A stretch of DNA of 64,000 bases from the NCBI GenBank assembly GCA_017460805.1, contig JAFUAF010000010.1, positions 1 through 64,000 of the forward strand, given 5' to 3'. The position numbers and the translations under genes were made by a program. Source of the DNA: Bacillota bacterium. Its GTDB lineage: Bacteria > Bacillota > Clostridia > Lachnospirales > CAG-274. Positions 43,484 through 52,892 of this stretch are shown one piece after another. How positions within the stretch are numbered: the first letter of the stretch is position 1; each line of letters starts with the position of its first letter. The notes below the pieces were generated by a model. It was given only the letters and a program-made list of their open reading frames with translations, was not told the DNA's origin and did no database searches.

Positions 43484-44563
43484 TTATTTTATAATGCGTG
43501 TAATATCGTTGAATGCCACAAAGACCGCAAACAGCATCAAAATTGCAAAGCCCGCAAGATTGAGCATACCCTCTTTTTCGGGCGGGAGTTTTTTTCTGCG
43601 TATTATCTCCACAACATACACAAGCAGTCTGCCGCCGTCAAGTGCGGGAATGGGAAGCAGATTCATAATGCCCAAGTTAGCGCTTAAAAGTGCGGTTATG
43701 TTGGCAAGCATAATAATAGAAGCCGCCGTACCCGACTCTTTTTTGGTGGTCTGGTAGGTATCACCGACAACAGTTGTTACACCGATAGGCCCCGACAGTT
43801 CGTCTACCGCAATATCCCTTGTAAACAGCATAACTATACTTTCCGCAGTCACTCTTAAAGTAAAAAGCCCGTCATAGCATCCGCTCTGCACGCTTTCCCA
43901 AAGATTTGCGCGGGGCACTGTCTTTATCTCTTCCCTGTCGTAAAATCCGACATCTATCATTGGTGCTTTTGAAAGCATAACAACACCCATGATATATCTG
44001 TCCTCGTCCTTTAAATACTGCGGTGTAAGAGATACATTTATCCTTTCTCCTCCGCGTTTAAGAACTATATCCATAGTGCTGCCGTCGCTGCCGAACATGG
44101 CGTAATTCACATCACTTGCGGTGTGCATTCTTTTTCCGTTGATAGAAATTATCTTATCGCGCGGCTGTATGCCCGCCTCAAGCGCAGGTGAATTTTCACG
44201 CACAGACTCTATCTGTGTAGTGCTGACGCTTGTCATCATGCCAAGCACTATCATAACAGCCAGCGCAAGCACAAAATTCATAAAAGGCCCTGCAACACAA
44301 ATTATTATGCGTTTCCAGACACTTGCGTCCATAAAGCCCTTTTTATCGCCTGCGGTCTCGTCGGTCATACGGCAAAATCCGCCCAAGGGGAACAACCTTA
44401 TTGAATAAAGCCTTCCGTTTTTTTCCCAGCCAAATATTTTAGGCCCCATGCCGACGGCAAATTCCTCTACGTTGACTCCGCAGGCTATCGCCGCTCTCAT
44501 ATGACCCCATTCGTGTATCACAACTATTATACTGAAAATAATAAGTGTAAGTATTACAGACAA
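43484..44563 (-). CDS. rseP: Site-2 intramembrane zinc protease, RseP/RasP type
   Basis: A 359-residue membrane protease that cuts anti-sigma factors and leftover signal peptides within the membrane. HEWGH at residues 17-21 supplies the zinc His pair and Glu, and [14 protein letters not shown] near 300 supplies the Asp. One PDZ domain (about 115-190, [19 protein letters not shown]) lies between. There are about four membrane segments. The start is TTG at 44563 with AAGGAG upstream. It lies between dxr and ispG, its usual place in Firmicutes. Confidence 0.94.
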   Translation of the reverse strand: MSVILTLIIFSIIVVIHEWGHMRAAIACGVNVEEFAVGMGPKIFGWEKNGRLYSIRLFPLGGFCRMTDETAGDKKGFMDASVWKRIIICVAGPFMNFVLALAVMIVLGMMTSVSTTQIESVRENSPALEAGIQPRDKIISINGKRMHTASDVNYAMFGSDGSTMDIVLKRGGERINVSLTPQYLKDEDRYIMGVVMLSKAPMIDVGFYDREEIKTVPRANLWESVQSGCYDGLFTLRVTAESIVMLFTRDIAVDELSGPIGVTTVVGDTYQTTKKESGTAASIIMLANITALLSANLGIMNLLPIPALDGGRLLVYVVEIIRRKKLPPEKEGMLNLAGFAILMLFAVFVAFNDITRIIK

Positions 44564-44577
44564 AATCTATTCTCTCC

Positions 44578-45714
44578 TTATAATTCCATAGCGGCCTTTC
44601 TTGACCACGCATCCGCTTCCAGCACATCCTCAACGGTATAATTATATTTAACGGTGTGCATATTCATTACCTTTTCGATTATTTCGGGTATCTGCAAAAA
44701 TTCTATCTCGCCGTTTAAAAATCTGTTTACCGCTATCTCGTTTGCGCCGTTCATAACACAAGGCATAGTACCGCCCGTTTCTATTGCTCTGTAAGCAAGC
44801 GACAAACATTTAAACCGCTCTGTCTGCGGCTTTTCAAAAGTAAGTGTCGCCGTTTCAAACAGATCGAGCCGCTTGAAACTGTTTTTTACCCTCTTTGGAT
44901 ATGTCAGCGCATACTGAATGGGCACTTTCATATCGGGCACTCCAAGCTGCGCTATAACAGCGCCGTCCTCGTATTCCACAGCGGAATGTATTATGCTTTG
45001 CGGATGGACCGTCACCTGAATTTTATCAAGTTCCACATTAAAAAGCCACTTGGCTTCTATCACCTCCAACCCCTTGTTCATAAGTGTAGCAGAGTCTATG
45101 GTAATTTTTCTGCCCATAGACCAGTTGGGGTGTGCAAGTGCGTCCGCAACGGTTATTCCCTCAAGACTTTCCCTTGTTCTGAAAGGTCCTCCGGATGCCG
45201 TAAGTATTATTTTTTCTATCTTATTGCCGTCATTTCCCTGCAAAGACTGAAAAATAGCCGAATGTTCGCTGTCCACGGGGTACATGTGAACATTGTTTTC
45301 CTTTACAAGCTTCATCACAAGTTCGCCGCAGGTAACAAGTGTCTCTTTGTTGGCAAGTGCAATGTCCTTGCCCGCTTTTATAGCCGCGACCGTAGGCGTA
45401 AGACCTATATTTCCGACTACCGAATTTACAACGGTGTCGCTTTTTTCATACACCGCCGCCGCCACAAGACCGTCCATGCCCGTAAGTACGGGGATATCGA
45501 GGTCTTTTATATTTTCCTTGAATTCCTTTGCTTTCTGTGCATCCATAACACACACAAGCTCGGGTCTGAATTCTCTTACCTGTTTTTCAAAAAGCTCTAT
45601 ACGGGTGTTCGTTGTCATAGCCTTAACGCTTATGCCGCCTATCTCGCGCACAACATCAAGCGTCTGCGTGCCGATAGAACCCGTAGAGCCGAGTATAGTT
45701 ATATTTTTAGCCAT
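44578..45714 (-). CDS. dxr: 1-deoxy-D-xylulose 5-phosphate reductoisomerase
   Basis: A 378-residue NADPH enzyme making 2-C-methyl-D-erythritol 4-phosphate, the first committed step of the non-mevalonate pathway. GSTGSIGTQTLDV (residues 7-19) is the nucleotide-binding loop. The metal and substrate sites PVDSEHSAIFQ, ASGGPFR and HPNWSMGRKITIDSATLMNKGLEVIEA are complete. Target of fosmidomycin in other bacteria. The ATG has AAAGGTGAT upstream; cdsA ends 10 bases before and rseP begins 14 bases after. Confidence 0.97.
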   Translation of the reverse strand: MAKNITILGSTGSIGTQTLDVVREIGGISVKAMTTNTRIELFEKQVREFRPELVCVMDAQKAKEFKENIKDLDIPVLTGMDGLVAAAVYEKSDTVVNSVVGNIGLTPTVAAIKAGKDIALANKETLVTCGELVMKLVKENNVHMYPVDSEHSAIFQSLQGNDGNKIEKIILTASGGPFRTRESLEGITVADALAHPNWSMGRKITIDSATLMNKGLEVIEAKWLFNVELDKIQVTVHPQSIIHSAVEYEDGAVIAQLGVPDMKVPIQYALTYPKRVKNSFKRLDLFETATLTFEKPQTERFKCLSLAYRAIETGGTMPCVMNGANEIAVNRFLNGEIEFLQIPEIIEKVMNMHTVKYNYTVEDVLEADAWSRKAAMEL

Positions 45715-45724
45715 AATATCACCT

Positions 45725-46540
45725 TTAATGTCCGTTTGAGACCAAATTCAATAAAATATATATCATAGGCGCGGTAAACAGTACGCTGTCAAATCTGTCC
45801 AATATACCTCCGTGCCCCGGCATTATATTGCCGTAGTCCTTTACATTCATCTGTCGTTTTATCGTTGATGCCGCAATATCTCCCACCTGTGAGAAAGCCG
45901 CAGAAACAGCGCCGATCGCAAAGCCTATGACCGTCACGGGCGGAGCCCCGTTTTCCTCGGGTATGAAGCCGAGTCTGTCGCATACAAGAAAATACACGAC
46001 AGTCAGTACGCCCGCACCTATAACGCCGCCTACAGAGCCTTCTATCGACTTTTTGGGGCTTAAAACGGGCGCAAGTTTATGCTTGCCGAATTTTACACCC
46101 ACAAAGTACGCAAATGTATCACTGCCCCATGCACAGATAAGCGGAAGCCAGATAAGATACGGCGCGATTTTATATAAGTCCACAAGGTTGTACATAAGCA
46201 TACCCACATATAAAAAACCGAAAACCGTTATGCTAACATCATGTATATCTGTCTGTTCATGCTGTGCGATAAGAAGTATAAGCAGCACAATGACAGCCGC
46301 CAATACCATAAATCCATTCAGCATCATATCACAGTTTTCACGCATGAATACATACCATATCTCCGCCGCAAAGCCAACAAAATGCACGGGTTTAAGCTTG
46401 CCTGAAACTGCCCTGTACAGTTCAAACATACCAATTATCGAAATGACCGCAGCACCAATTTTAAGCGGCAGAAGTCCGCCTAAAAACACCGCAATAAAGA
46501 TAAGTGCGCCCACAACGGACGAAATCACTCTGACTGCCAT
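45725..46540 (-). CDS. cdsA: Phosphatidate cytidylyltransferase
   Basis: A membrane enzyme of about 271 residues that makes CDP-diacylglycerol for phospholipid synthesis. About seven membrane segments are visible. The signature near the C-terminus is KDYGNIMPGHGGILDRFDSVLF, with the Asp pair for metal binding. The ATG at 46540 is preferred: GAGGAA in the tail of uppS lies 6 bases before it, while the ATG at 46552 has no such site and would overlap uppS by 11 bases. Usual neighbour of uppS and dxr. Confidence 0.93.
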   Translation of the reverse strand: MAVRVISSVVGALIFIAVFLGGLLPLKIGAAVISIIGMFELYRAVSGKLKPVHFVGFAAEIWYVFMRENCDMMLNGFMVLAAVIVLLILLIAQHEQTDIHDVSITVFGFLYVGMLMYNLVDLYKIAPYLIWLPLICAWGSDTFAYFVGVKFGKHKLAPVLSPKKSIEGSVGGVIGAGVLTVVYFLVCDRLGFIPEENGAPPVTVIGFAIGAVSAAFSQVGDIAASTIKRQMNVKDYGNIMPGHGGILDRFDSVLFTAPMIYILLNLVSNGH

Positions 46541-46541
46541 A

Positions 46542-47255
46542 CTATTCCTCATTTCTGCCGCCGAAGCGTCTGTCTCTGCTCTGATAGCTCTTTATCGCAT
46601 CTATAAGGTCGTCTACCGTAAAATCGGGCCAAAGCTTATCGGTGATATAATACTCCGCATAAGCACTCTGCCACAAAAGAAAATTTGATGTTCTGAATTC
46701 GCCGCTGGTACGGATAACAAGCTCGGGATCGGGGGTCGGATAACTGTCGAGATTTTGAGATATAAGCTCCTCGGTAATATCCTCGGGCTGTAACTTCCCA
46801 GCCTTTACGTCCCTTGCAAGCTTCTGCACGGCACGTTTTATCTCGTCCCTGCCGCCGTAGTTCATGGCAATGGTAAGATGTATGCCCTTTCTGTCCTTGG
46901 AAGCCTCTTTCAGTTTTGCAATATCCTCCTGAAGATCGGGCGCAAGGCGCGAAAGATCGCCTACAGAGTCTACCCTGAAATCACTGTTTATATACTCGCG
47001 GAAATATTTGTTTATATATTCGCGCAGTATGCCCATTATGCCCTTGACCTCTTCTTCTGCACGTTTCCAGTTCTCGGTCGAAAAGGCATAGACCGTTATA
47101 TGCTCCACGCCCAGATCTCCCGCCGCATTAAGCATACGGTCAAGTGCATCCGCACCCATTTTGTGTCCCATTACACGCGGAAGCATTCTTTTTTTTGCCC
47201 AACGGCCGTTGCCGTCCATAATTATCGCAATATGCTTTGGTACATTGTTCGCCAT
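46542..47255 (-). CDS. uppS: Isoprenyl transferase (undecaprenyl diphosphate synthase)
   Basis: A 237-residue cis-prenyltransferase building the C55 lipid carrier for cell wall synthesis. IAIIMDGNGRWAKKR holds the catalytic Asp and phosphate-binding residues; VYAFSTENWKR, AMNYGGRDEI and the C-terminal IRTSGEFRTSNFLLWQSAYAEYYITDKLWPDF are family hallmarks, with the Glu and Arg pair of the second diphosphate site. A slight oddity is GEFRTSNFLLW in place of the usual GE-x-R-L-S-N. AGAGAGGGAAA precedes the ATG. A terminator hairpin lies between frr and this gene. Confidence 0.96.
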   Translation of the reverse strand: MANNVPKHIAIIMDGNGRWAKKRMLPRVMGHKMGADALDRMLNAAGDLGVEHITVYAFSTENWKRAEEEVKGIMGILREYINKYFREYINSDFRVDSVGDLSRLAPDLQEDIAKLKEASKDRKGIHLTIAMNYGGRDEIKRAVQKLARDVKAGKLQPEDITEELISQNLDSYPTPDPELVIRTSGEFRTSNFLLWQSAYAEYYITDKLWPDFTVDDLIDAIKSYQSRDRRFGGRNEE

Positions 47256-47275
47256 ATTGTTTCCCTCTCTTTACA

Positions 47276-47311
47276 AAAAATAGTCTGATCGTAAAAAATC
47301 AGACTATTTTT
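47276..47311 (-). terminator. Strong hairpin terminator or attenuator between frr and uppS
   Basis: AAAAATAGTCTGAT (47311-47298 on the minus strand) pairs over 14 bases with its complement at 47289-47276, then TTTTTTG. It ends just 20 bases before the uppS start, so uppS and its followers need readthrough or a promoter within this gap. Confidence 0.85.
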
Positions 47312-47317
47312 ATTTTA

Positions 47318-47872
47318 TTAAATAGACATAATGTCCTTGTTCTTTGCTTCTACAAGTTTGTCGATCTCGCTTACATACTTGTCCGTAAGCTTCTGTATCT
47401 CGGTTTCAAGGCTCTTAAGCTCGTCCTCTGTTATCTCGCTTGACTTCTCCATTTTCTTGACTTTGTCAACAGCGTCACGGCGGATATTTCTTACAGCGAC
47501 CTTTGAGTCCTCGCCTTTTTTCTTAACGTCCTTTGTAAGTTCCTTACGTCTTTCCTCGGTAAGTTCAGGGAACACCAGTCTGATTATCTTGCCGTCGTTG
47601 TTGGGATGGATACCGAGTTCGGATGTGTTGATAGCCTTTTCGATAGCCTTTAATGTGCTTGAATCATAGGGAGTGATATTGATAACTCTCGCCTCGGGTG
47701 TTGCAATATTCGCAAGCTGATTTATGGGCATTTCGCTGCCGTAACATTCAGCCTTTATCTTATCCAGAACGTGCGGATTTGCACGGCCTGCGCGAATGGT
47801 CTGAAGCTCGCTTTCAAGGTTTTTTACTGTTTTTTCCATCTTTTCTTCAAATGCTTTTGTTTTATCGGACAT
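47318..47872 (-). CDS. frr: Ribosome recycling factor
   Basis: A 184-residue protein that splits post-termination ribosomes together with EF-G. The three-helix bundle plus beta domain is clear: [43 protein letters not shown][11 protein letters not shown], LTEERRKEL and VRNIRRDA. Length is exactly that of the family. AAGGAGGG precedes the ATG. It follows pyrH by 35 bases, the conserved arrangement in bacteria, although rpsB and tsf are not in front of pyrH here. Confidence 0.97.
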   Translation of the reverse strand: MSDKTKAFEEKMEKTVKNLESELQTIRAGRANPHVLDKIKAECYGSEMPINQLANIATPEARVINITPYDSSTLKAIEKAINTSELGIHPNNDGKIIRLVFPELTEERRKELTKDVKKKGEDSKVAVRNIRRDAVDKVKKMEKSSEITEDELKSLETEIQKLTDKYVSEIDKLVEAKNKDIMSI

Positions 47873-47907
47873 AGTGCGTCCCTCCTTATTTTAAAATAAT
47901 AATTTTC

Positions 47908-48606
47908 TTATACGGTCACTACCGTGCCTATTTTTTCGCCGTTAGCAGCCCTTACAATGCCGTTTTCCTCGGCAAGTCCGAACAGTACAACGGGTATTTT
48001 CTGCTCATAGCAAAGGTTTGCCGCCGCAATATCAATAACCTTCAAATTCTTTTCTACGATATCTTTGCATGGTATCTCGTCAAATTTCTTTGCATCCGGA
48101 TACTTGGCGGGGTCTTTGTCATAAACGCCGTCGATATTCTTTGCAAAAAGAATGGCATCTGCCGAAAGTTCACACGCACGAAGCGCCGTGACCGTATCGG
48201 TCGAGAAAAACGGATGACCGATACCCGCAGCAAAGATAAGGACTTTCTTCTCCGCAAGATATTTCTCCGCAAGATCTTTTGAAAATTCCTCTGTTACGGT
48301 ACCGATTTTTATAGGTGTCATAACAGTTGCGCTGCCGCCTTTTTGTCTTATAAAATCGGCAACATATATCGCATTCATAACCGTTGCAAGCATACCTATC
48401 TGATCGGCCTTTGTTCTGTCCATAGCGGGGTTTGCACTTCTGCCGCGCCAGAAATTACCGCCGCCGATAACAAGCGTTACCTGAGTACCCATAGCGGTTA
48501 TTGTATTTATCTGGTCTACGATACCCGAAATAATATCATTGTCAAAATTGCCCGCAGAGCTTGAGATAGCCTCGCCGCTCAATTTTAATACTATTCTCTT
48601 GTACAT
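47908..48606 (-). CDS. pyrH: UMP kinase
   Basis: A 232-residue amino-acid-kinase-fold enzyme phosphorylating UMP to UDP. The beginning YKRIVLKLSGEAI, VIGGGNFWRGR, the DQIGMLATVMNAI stretch, and the AGIGHPFFSTDTVTALRACEL nucleotide region are diagnostic. KNIDGVYDKDPAKYPDAKKF is the acceptor-side loop. AAAAGGAAGG lies before the ATG. It is preceded by a DUF5721-like gene and followed by frr. Confidence 0.97.
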   Translation of the reverse strand: MYKRIVLKLSGEAISSSAGNFDNDIISGIVDQINTITAMGTQVTLVIGGGNFWRGRSANPAMDRTKADQIGMLATVMNAIYVADFIRQKGGSATVMTPIKIGTVTEEFSKDLAEKYLAEKKVLIFAAGIGHPFFSTDTVTALRACELSADAILFAKNIDGVYDKDPAKYPDAKKFDEIPCKDIVEKNLKVIDIAAANLCYEQKIPVVLFGLAEENGIVRAANGEKIGTVVTV

Positions 48607-48624
48607 AAAACATATACCTTCCTT

Positions 48625-49080
48625 TTAAAGAGCCGCAAGGCCCAGTTTTTTAAAAAGCTTTTTAATATAGTTTTCAAAAGCCGCATCCTGCTGTTTGTCG
48701 AGTCTGAATTCGTTTTGAAGTGTACCCGTAACAAAGTTTATCTTTCCGTTTTCATAATTGATGTTCAAAAACGCTTCTTTAAGGTTGTCATGCAAAAGAG
48801 GAAGTTTGTCTTTCGGCACGCCAAGTACAAGTTTAAAGACCTTCGGCAGTCTTTTCCCTTTTATTATGTTAAAAACAACGGGTTTCAATACAGCCCACGG
48901 ACAGTTGCCCTCGGGCGCTTCATTCTCAAAAAAATCCTTATTGACCGTACCGTCAATACTGAAATTGCAAAACGTCGTTATCTCACAGCTGTGCACCCTG
49001 AAAACATCAAAACCGTTTTCGCGCAGGAGAGCGTTCATAAACTTTTTTATATCCTCGCCGTCCAGTGAAAAAACGTACAT
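48625..49080 (-). CDS. Conserved hypothetical protein (possibly DUF5721)
   Basis: A 151-residue soluble protein, mixed alpha/beta, without catalytic motifs I can name. The beginning (a short strand, DIKKFMNALLRENGFDVF, then a strand with TTFCNFSIDGTVN) and the closing LGVPKDKLP resemble small clostridial proteins that I associate with DUF5721, but this is from memory. It starts one base after the stop of the secreted protein gene, with AAGGAG inside that gene's end, and lies 18 bases before pyrH. Confidence 0.7.
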   Translation of the reverse strand: MYVFSLDGEDIKKFMNALLRENGFDVFRVHSCEITTFCNFSIDGTVNKDFFENEAPEGNCPWAVLKPVVFNIIKGKRLPKVFKLVLGVPKDKLPLLHDNLKEAFLNINYENGKINFVTGTLQNEFRLDKQQDAAFENYIKKLFKKLGLAAL

Positions 49081-49860
49081 TTATTTCTCCTTTTTTCTGA
49101 GATATTCACGCGCAGAATCATCGGTCAGTCTGTATGTTACGATACCAAGGCTTTCATCTGCCATAAATCCGGGCTGTACATAGAATGTCACTGCCTGCTT
49201 TTCAAAATAGAACTGAACGTCATCTTCCGTTATCTCAACATCTTTATATATTTTTTTATTTTTTGTCTTTGAATTGAAGCTTTTAAGCGCAAGCTCCATA
49301 GTCTCGCCCGCTGTGGGTATAAGCGACACCTGATCGGGCACTATATCCTTCCCCGTTACAAAGTCATAGTTGCACGATTTGTACTCGGTATGAGAAGCAC
49401 CTGCAACGGTCGTTGTTATGGTATAAAGTACGGAAATAACATTTTCCTTGTTGTACTTCATTGAATACTCAACTTTAAGCGAATAAGGCGCTTCTGCCTT
49501 TGAAGATACAAATTTGACATCCGACATATACTTCTGTGCTTCTTTTGCATATTCCTTTACAAAATTGTCGCTCATATCACGAAATTCGTTCTTGTTTGCT
49601 TCGTTGAATTCTTTAATGACAGTGGAATAGCCCTTCATATTGGGAAATACGATATCCACTTTCAAATATTCTTTTTTGCCTGTTTTTTTGCTGACTTTTA
49701 CCCTTGCGGTCTGATAAGTCATTGCACCGCCCGAATGATTTTGTGTATAGTATATTCTTTTGTTTGTTATTATATCCTGAGCCGATGTTGCGGCAAAGCC
49801 CGCAGCGGGACCCGATAACGTCATAACAAAAGCAGCAGCTATAGCTATAAATTTCTTCAT
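49081..49860 (-). CDS. Secreted DUF3298/DUF4163-like protein
   Basis: A 259-residue exported protein. A signal peptide (1-23, AGFAAT) leads to a region where KVDIVFPNMKGYSTVIKEFNEANKNEF and later SYKSCNYDFVTGKDI plus YVQPGFMADESLGIVTYRL match the DUF4163-DUF3298 pair found in RsiV-like proteins and other secreted Firmicutes proteins. Unlike RsiV it lacks a cytoplasmic anti-sigma part and membrane segment, so it is probably a free exported domain. The ATG at 49860 has GGAGG about 10 bases upstream. It heads the DUF5721-like, pyrH, frr unit. Confidence 0.78.
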   Translation of the reverse strand: MKKFIAIAAAFVMTLSGPAAGFAATSAQDIITNKRIYYTQNHSGGAMTYQTARVKVSKKTGKKEYLKVDIVFPNMKGYSTVIKEFNEANKNEFRDMSDNFVKEYAKEAQKYMSDVKFVSSKAEAPYSLKVEYSMKYNKENVISVLYTITTTVAGASHTEYKSCNYDFVTGKDIVPDQVSLIPTAGETMELALKSFNSKTKNKKIYKDVEITEDDVQFYFEKQAVTFYVQPGFMADESLGIVTYRLTDDSAREYLRKKEK

Positions 49861-49910
49861 AAAAAATGCACCTCCACGCTTTATTAAAGCTGACATAATT
49901 TTCTATAATA

Positions 49911-49940
49911 ATTATACCATTATTATACCCTTATCGTCAA
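49911..49940 (-). promoter_or_regulatory. Promoter for the DUF3298-to-frr unit
   Basis: TTGACG (49940-49935), 18 bases, TATAAT (49916-49911) on the minus strand, 50 bases before the ATG at 49860. Confidence 0.7.
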
Positions 49941-49951
49941 CCGATTTTTTT

Positions 49952-49985
49952 ATAAAAAAAGGCTGCGTTTTTCAGCAGCCTTAAA
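49952..49985 (-). terminator. Terminator after guaB
   Basis: AAGGCTGC (49982-49975) pairs with GCAGCCTT (49966-49959) on the minus strand, then TTTTTTTATA. Confidence 0.85.
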
Positions 49986-49996
49986 TTGATCAAATT

Positions 49997-51508
49997 TTAT
50001 TTTACCGGTGTTATATTCTGATCTTTAAGCACAACGTCGTGGGCACCGCCCTCTATGATACTTACAGAAGAAACAAGTGTAAGCTTTGCCTTTTCCTGTA
50101 ATTCGGGGATGCTGAGTGCGCCGCAGTTGCACATTGTATGCTTGACTTTTGCAAGCGTAACGGCAAGGTTGTCATGCAGATATCCCGCATAAGGAACATA
50201 ACTGTCAACGCCTTCTTCAAAAGAAAGCTTCTTGTCGCCGCCGAGGTCATAGCGCTGCCAGTTTCTTGCACGCGCGGAACCCTCGCCCCAGTATTCCTTC
50301 ATGTAATTGCCGTTTACGATAACTTTGTTTGTCGGGCTTTCCTCAAAACGTGAGAAATAGCGGCCGAGCATACAGAAATCACAGCCCATCGCAAGCGCAA
50401 GCGTGATATGGTAGTCGTGAACGATACCGCCGTCTGCACAGATAGGTACATAGATGCCTGTTTCCTTGAAATATTCATCTCTTGCAGCAGCAACTTCGAT
50501 AACGGCTGTTGCCTGACCGCGGCCGATACCCTTGGTCTCTCTTGTGATACAGATAGAACCGCCGCCGATACCAACCTTTACAAAGTCCGCACCTGCCTCT
50601 GCAAGGAAACGGAAACCGTCTCTGTCAACAACATTGCCCGCGCCGACTTTTACGCTGTCGCCGTAATGTTCTCTTATCCAGTCGATAGTGAGCTTCTGCC
50701 ACTCCGAAAAGCCCTCTGAAGAGTCGATACAAAGCACATCCGCGCCTGCCTCAACAAGTGCGGGAACACGCTCCGCATAATCGCGTGTATTGATACCTGC
50801 GCCAACGATATAGCGCTTGTGTGCATCAAGAAGTTCAAGCGGATTTTCCTTGTGTGAATCATAGTCTTTTCTGAAAACAAAAGCCACAAGTCTGCCGTCC
50901 TTGCTCACGATAGGAAGTGCATTGAGCTTGTTATCCCATATAATATTGTTTGCTTCTTTAAGGGAAGTACCCTCTTCCGCATAGATGACCTTTTCAATAG
51001 GTGTCATAAATTCGGAAACTTTTGTAGACCTGTCCATACGGCTTATTCTGTAGTCACGGCTTGTAACGATACCCACAAGTCTGCCCTGGCTTGTGCCGTC
51101 TTCCGTAACGGCAACAGTCGCGTGGCCGCTTTTCTCCTTTAAATCAAGTATATCCTGAAGTGTCTGGTCGGGGCGGATATTGGAATCGCTTACTACAAAG
51201 CCCGCCTTATAACTTTTTACACGTCTTACCATATCTGCCTGGCTCTGAACGGTCTGAGAACCGTAAATAAAAGAGATACCGCCCTCTTTTGCAAGCGCGA
51301 TAGCCATTTTGTCGTCCGATACGGACTGCATGATAGCCGATACAAGAGGAATATTCATATATAAAGAGGATTCCTCCTGACCCTTTCTGTATTTAACAAT
51401 AGGTGTTCTTAAACTTGTGTTCTGCGGGATACACTCTGCCGAAGAATAACCCGGCACCAAAAGATATTCGCTGAATGTGTGTGACGGTTCGCTGTAGTAA
51501 TACGCCAT
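49997..51508 (-). CDS. guaB: IMP dehydrogenase
   Basis: A 503-residue enzyme oxidising IMP to XMP, the committed step to guanine nucleotides. The TIM barrel is interrupted by a CBS pair (about 115-235: [13 protein letters not shown] and [20 protein letters not shown]). The catalytic Cys is in [23 protein letters not shown]; the flap has [15 protein letters not shown]. The ATG at 51508 has AAAAGGAGC upstream; the frame to 51586 would run into the 5' hairpin. EGSARARN in place of the common GMGS flap and CNCGA near the end mark a less common IMPDH branch. Monocistronic. Confidence 0.93.
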   Translation of the reverse strand: MAYYYSEPSHTFSEYLLVPGYSSAECIPQNTSLRTPIVKYRKGQEESSLYMNIPLVSAIMQSVSDDKMAIALAKEGGISFIYGSQTVQSQADMVRRVKSYKAGFVVSDSNIRPDQTLQDILDLKEKSGHATVAVTEDGTSQGRLVGIVTSRDYRISRMDRSTKVSEFMTPIEKVIYAEEGTSLKEANNIIWDNKLNALPIVSKDGRLVAFVFRKDYDSHKENPLELLDAHKRYIVGAGINTRDYAERVPALVEAGADVLCIDSSEGFSEWQKLTIDWIREHYGDSVKVGAGNVVDRDGFRFLAEAGADFVKVGIGGGSICITRETKGIGRGQATAVIEVAAARDEYFKETGIYVPICADGGIVHDYHITLALAMGCDFCMLGRYFSRFEESPTNKVIVNGNYMKEYWGEGSARARNWQRYDLGGDKKLSFEEGVDSYVPYAGYLHDNLAVTLAKVKHTMCNCGALSIPELQEKAKLTLVSSVSIIEGGAHDVVLKDQNITPVK

Positions 51509-51560
51509 TTTTCTCGCTCCTTTTCTGTAGTCCGATAATAGTTTTTTAATGTTTAATATA

Positions 51561-51596
51561 AAGATAGAAGATGTACTTTCATACATCTTCTATCTT
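51561..51596 (-). promoter_or_regulatory. Perfect hairpin at the predicted 5' end of guaB mRNA
   Basis: AAGATAGAAGATGTA and its exact complement (51561-51575 and 51582-51596) form a 15-pair stem with a six-base loop. The predicted transcription start is at about 51597, so the RNA would begin with this hairpin. There is no T-run in the direction of guaB, so it is not a terminator. Confidence 0.75.
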
Positions 51597-51603
51597 AAAA
51601 GTA

Positions 51604-51632
51604 ATTATATCTATTAAACCACAAATCGACAA
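51604..51632 (-). promoter_or_regulatory. Promoter for guaB
   Basis: TTGTCG (51632-51627), 17 bases, TATAAT (51609-51604) on the minus strand. Confidence 0.7.
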
Positions 51633-51677
51633 AAATATCAACACTTATTTTAAAATTTTTTCAAAAAATTTAAAATT

Positions 51678-52625
51678 TTATTTCATCGAGTCTTTAGAGC
51701 CAAGAACATTGGCGATCTTATTTTCAACAAGTTCCTGAATCATGTCTCTTGCAACACCAAGATAGCCGCGCGGGTCAAATGCTTCGGGCTTGTTTGCAAA
51801 TTCCTGTCTGATGCCTGCCGTCATGGCAAGACGGATGTCTGTATCCATGTTTATCTTGCAAACACCAAGGCTTGCTGCCTTTCTTAACATATCATAAGGA
51901 ATACCGCTTGCACCCTTCAAAGCGCCGCCGTACTTGTTGCAAAGCTCTATAACAGCGGGATCAACGCTTGATGCGCCGTGAAGTACGATAGGATATTTGG
52001 GGAAGCCCGCTTCTTCAAGCTTCTTTGTGATAACTTCAAGACGGTCAAAGTCAAGCTTAGCCTCGCCCTTGAACTTGTATGCGCCATGGCTTGTACCTAT
52101 AGCGATAGCAAGTGAGTCAACACCCGTTCTTGTAACAAAATCAACAGCCTGGTCGGGATCTGTATAAGTAGCGTTCTTTGCATCTACCTTTACTTCATCC
52201 TCAACACCTGCAAGTTTGCCGAGTTCAGCTTCAACAACAACGCCGTGAGCGTGAGCATATTCAACAACTTCCTTTGTCTTAGCAACGTTTTCTTCATATT
52301 CAAAATGAGAACCGTCAAACATAACGGAAGTAAAGCCGTTTTCTACACAAAGCTTGCAAGTTTCAAGATCGGGGCCGTGATCGAGATGAAGGGCGATGTC
52401 GATACCCGTCTCTTCGATAGCAGCCTGTACCATGCCGTAAAGATACTTGGGCCCTGCGTATTTAAGCGCACTCTTGGAGCACTGTAAAATAACAGCGGAA
52501 TTCATCTTAGCCGCACCGCGTGTAACACCCTGGATGATCTCCATGTTGTTGATATTGAAGGCACCTATTGCGTACTTGCCTTCATAAGCCTTTCTGAACA
52601 TTTCCTTAGATGTAACTAATGCCAT
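51678..52625 (-). CDS. fba: Class II fructose-bisphosphate aldolase
   Basis: A 315-residue zinc aldolase of glycolysis and gluconeogenesis. Motifs: YAIGAFNINNMEIIQG, LHLDHGPDLETCK with the catalytic Asp and a zinc His, DGSHFEYEENV, EAELGKLAGVED, the second zinc His in AIGTSHGAYKFKG, and the third in IVLHGASSV. The late KINMDTDIR is the substrate phosphate loop. AAAGGAGG lies before the ATG. It is transcribed alone from a good promoter, divergent from the 6S RNA. Confidence 0.96.
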   Translation of the reverse strand: MALVTSKEMFRKAYEGKYAIGAFNINNMEIIQGVTRGAAKMNSAVILQCSKSALKYAGPKYLYGMVQAAIEETGIDIALHLDHGPDLETCKLCVENGFTSVMFDGSHFEYEENVAKTKEVVEYAHAHGVVVEAELGKLAGVEDEVKVDAKNATYTDPDQAVDFVTRTGVDSLAIAIGTSHGAYKFKGEAKLDFDRLEVITKKLEEAGFPKYPIVLHGASSVDPAVIELCNKYGGALKGASGIPYDMLRKAASLGVCKINMDTDIRLAMTAGIRQEFANKPEAFDPRGYLGVARDMIQELVENKIANVLGSKDSMK

Positions 52626-52678
52626 AATATAATTCCTCCTTTAAGGGCTTTTGCCCCTTATTTTTTCTCTATGGATTG

Positions 52679-52707
52679 ATTATACCACACATTAAACAAA
52701 TTTACAA
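52679..52707 (-). promoter_or_regulatory. Promoter for fba
   Basis: TTGTAA (52707-52702), 17 bases, TATAAT (52684-52679) on the minus strand. A small AAGGGGC/GCCCTT hairpin follows in the leader next to the ribosome site. Confidence 0.75.
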
Positions 52708-52824
52708 CCAAAATTTTTATTTTTTGTTAAATAGTTCACAATACTTTTTCGGCATTATATTTCAAAAGATATAAGCAAACGGCAATTTTTTCAAAAAAAT
52801 TATTGAAATTTTTAAAATTGGGTA

Positions 52825-52853
52825 TTGCTATTTTTTTATTTATGGTATATAAT
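52825..52853 (+). promoter_or_regulatory. Promoter of the 6S RNA
   Basis: TTGCTA (52825-52830), 17 bases, TATAAT (52848-52853). Transcription should start near 52860. Confidence 0.6.
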
Positions 52854-52892
52854 AATAACAACAAAAGAAAAACGGCACTAAGCCGATCAACA

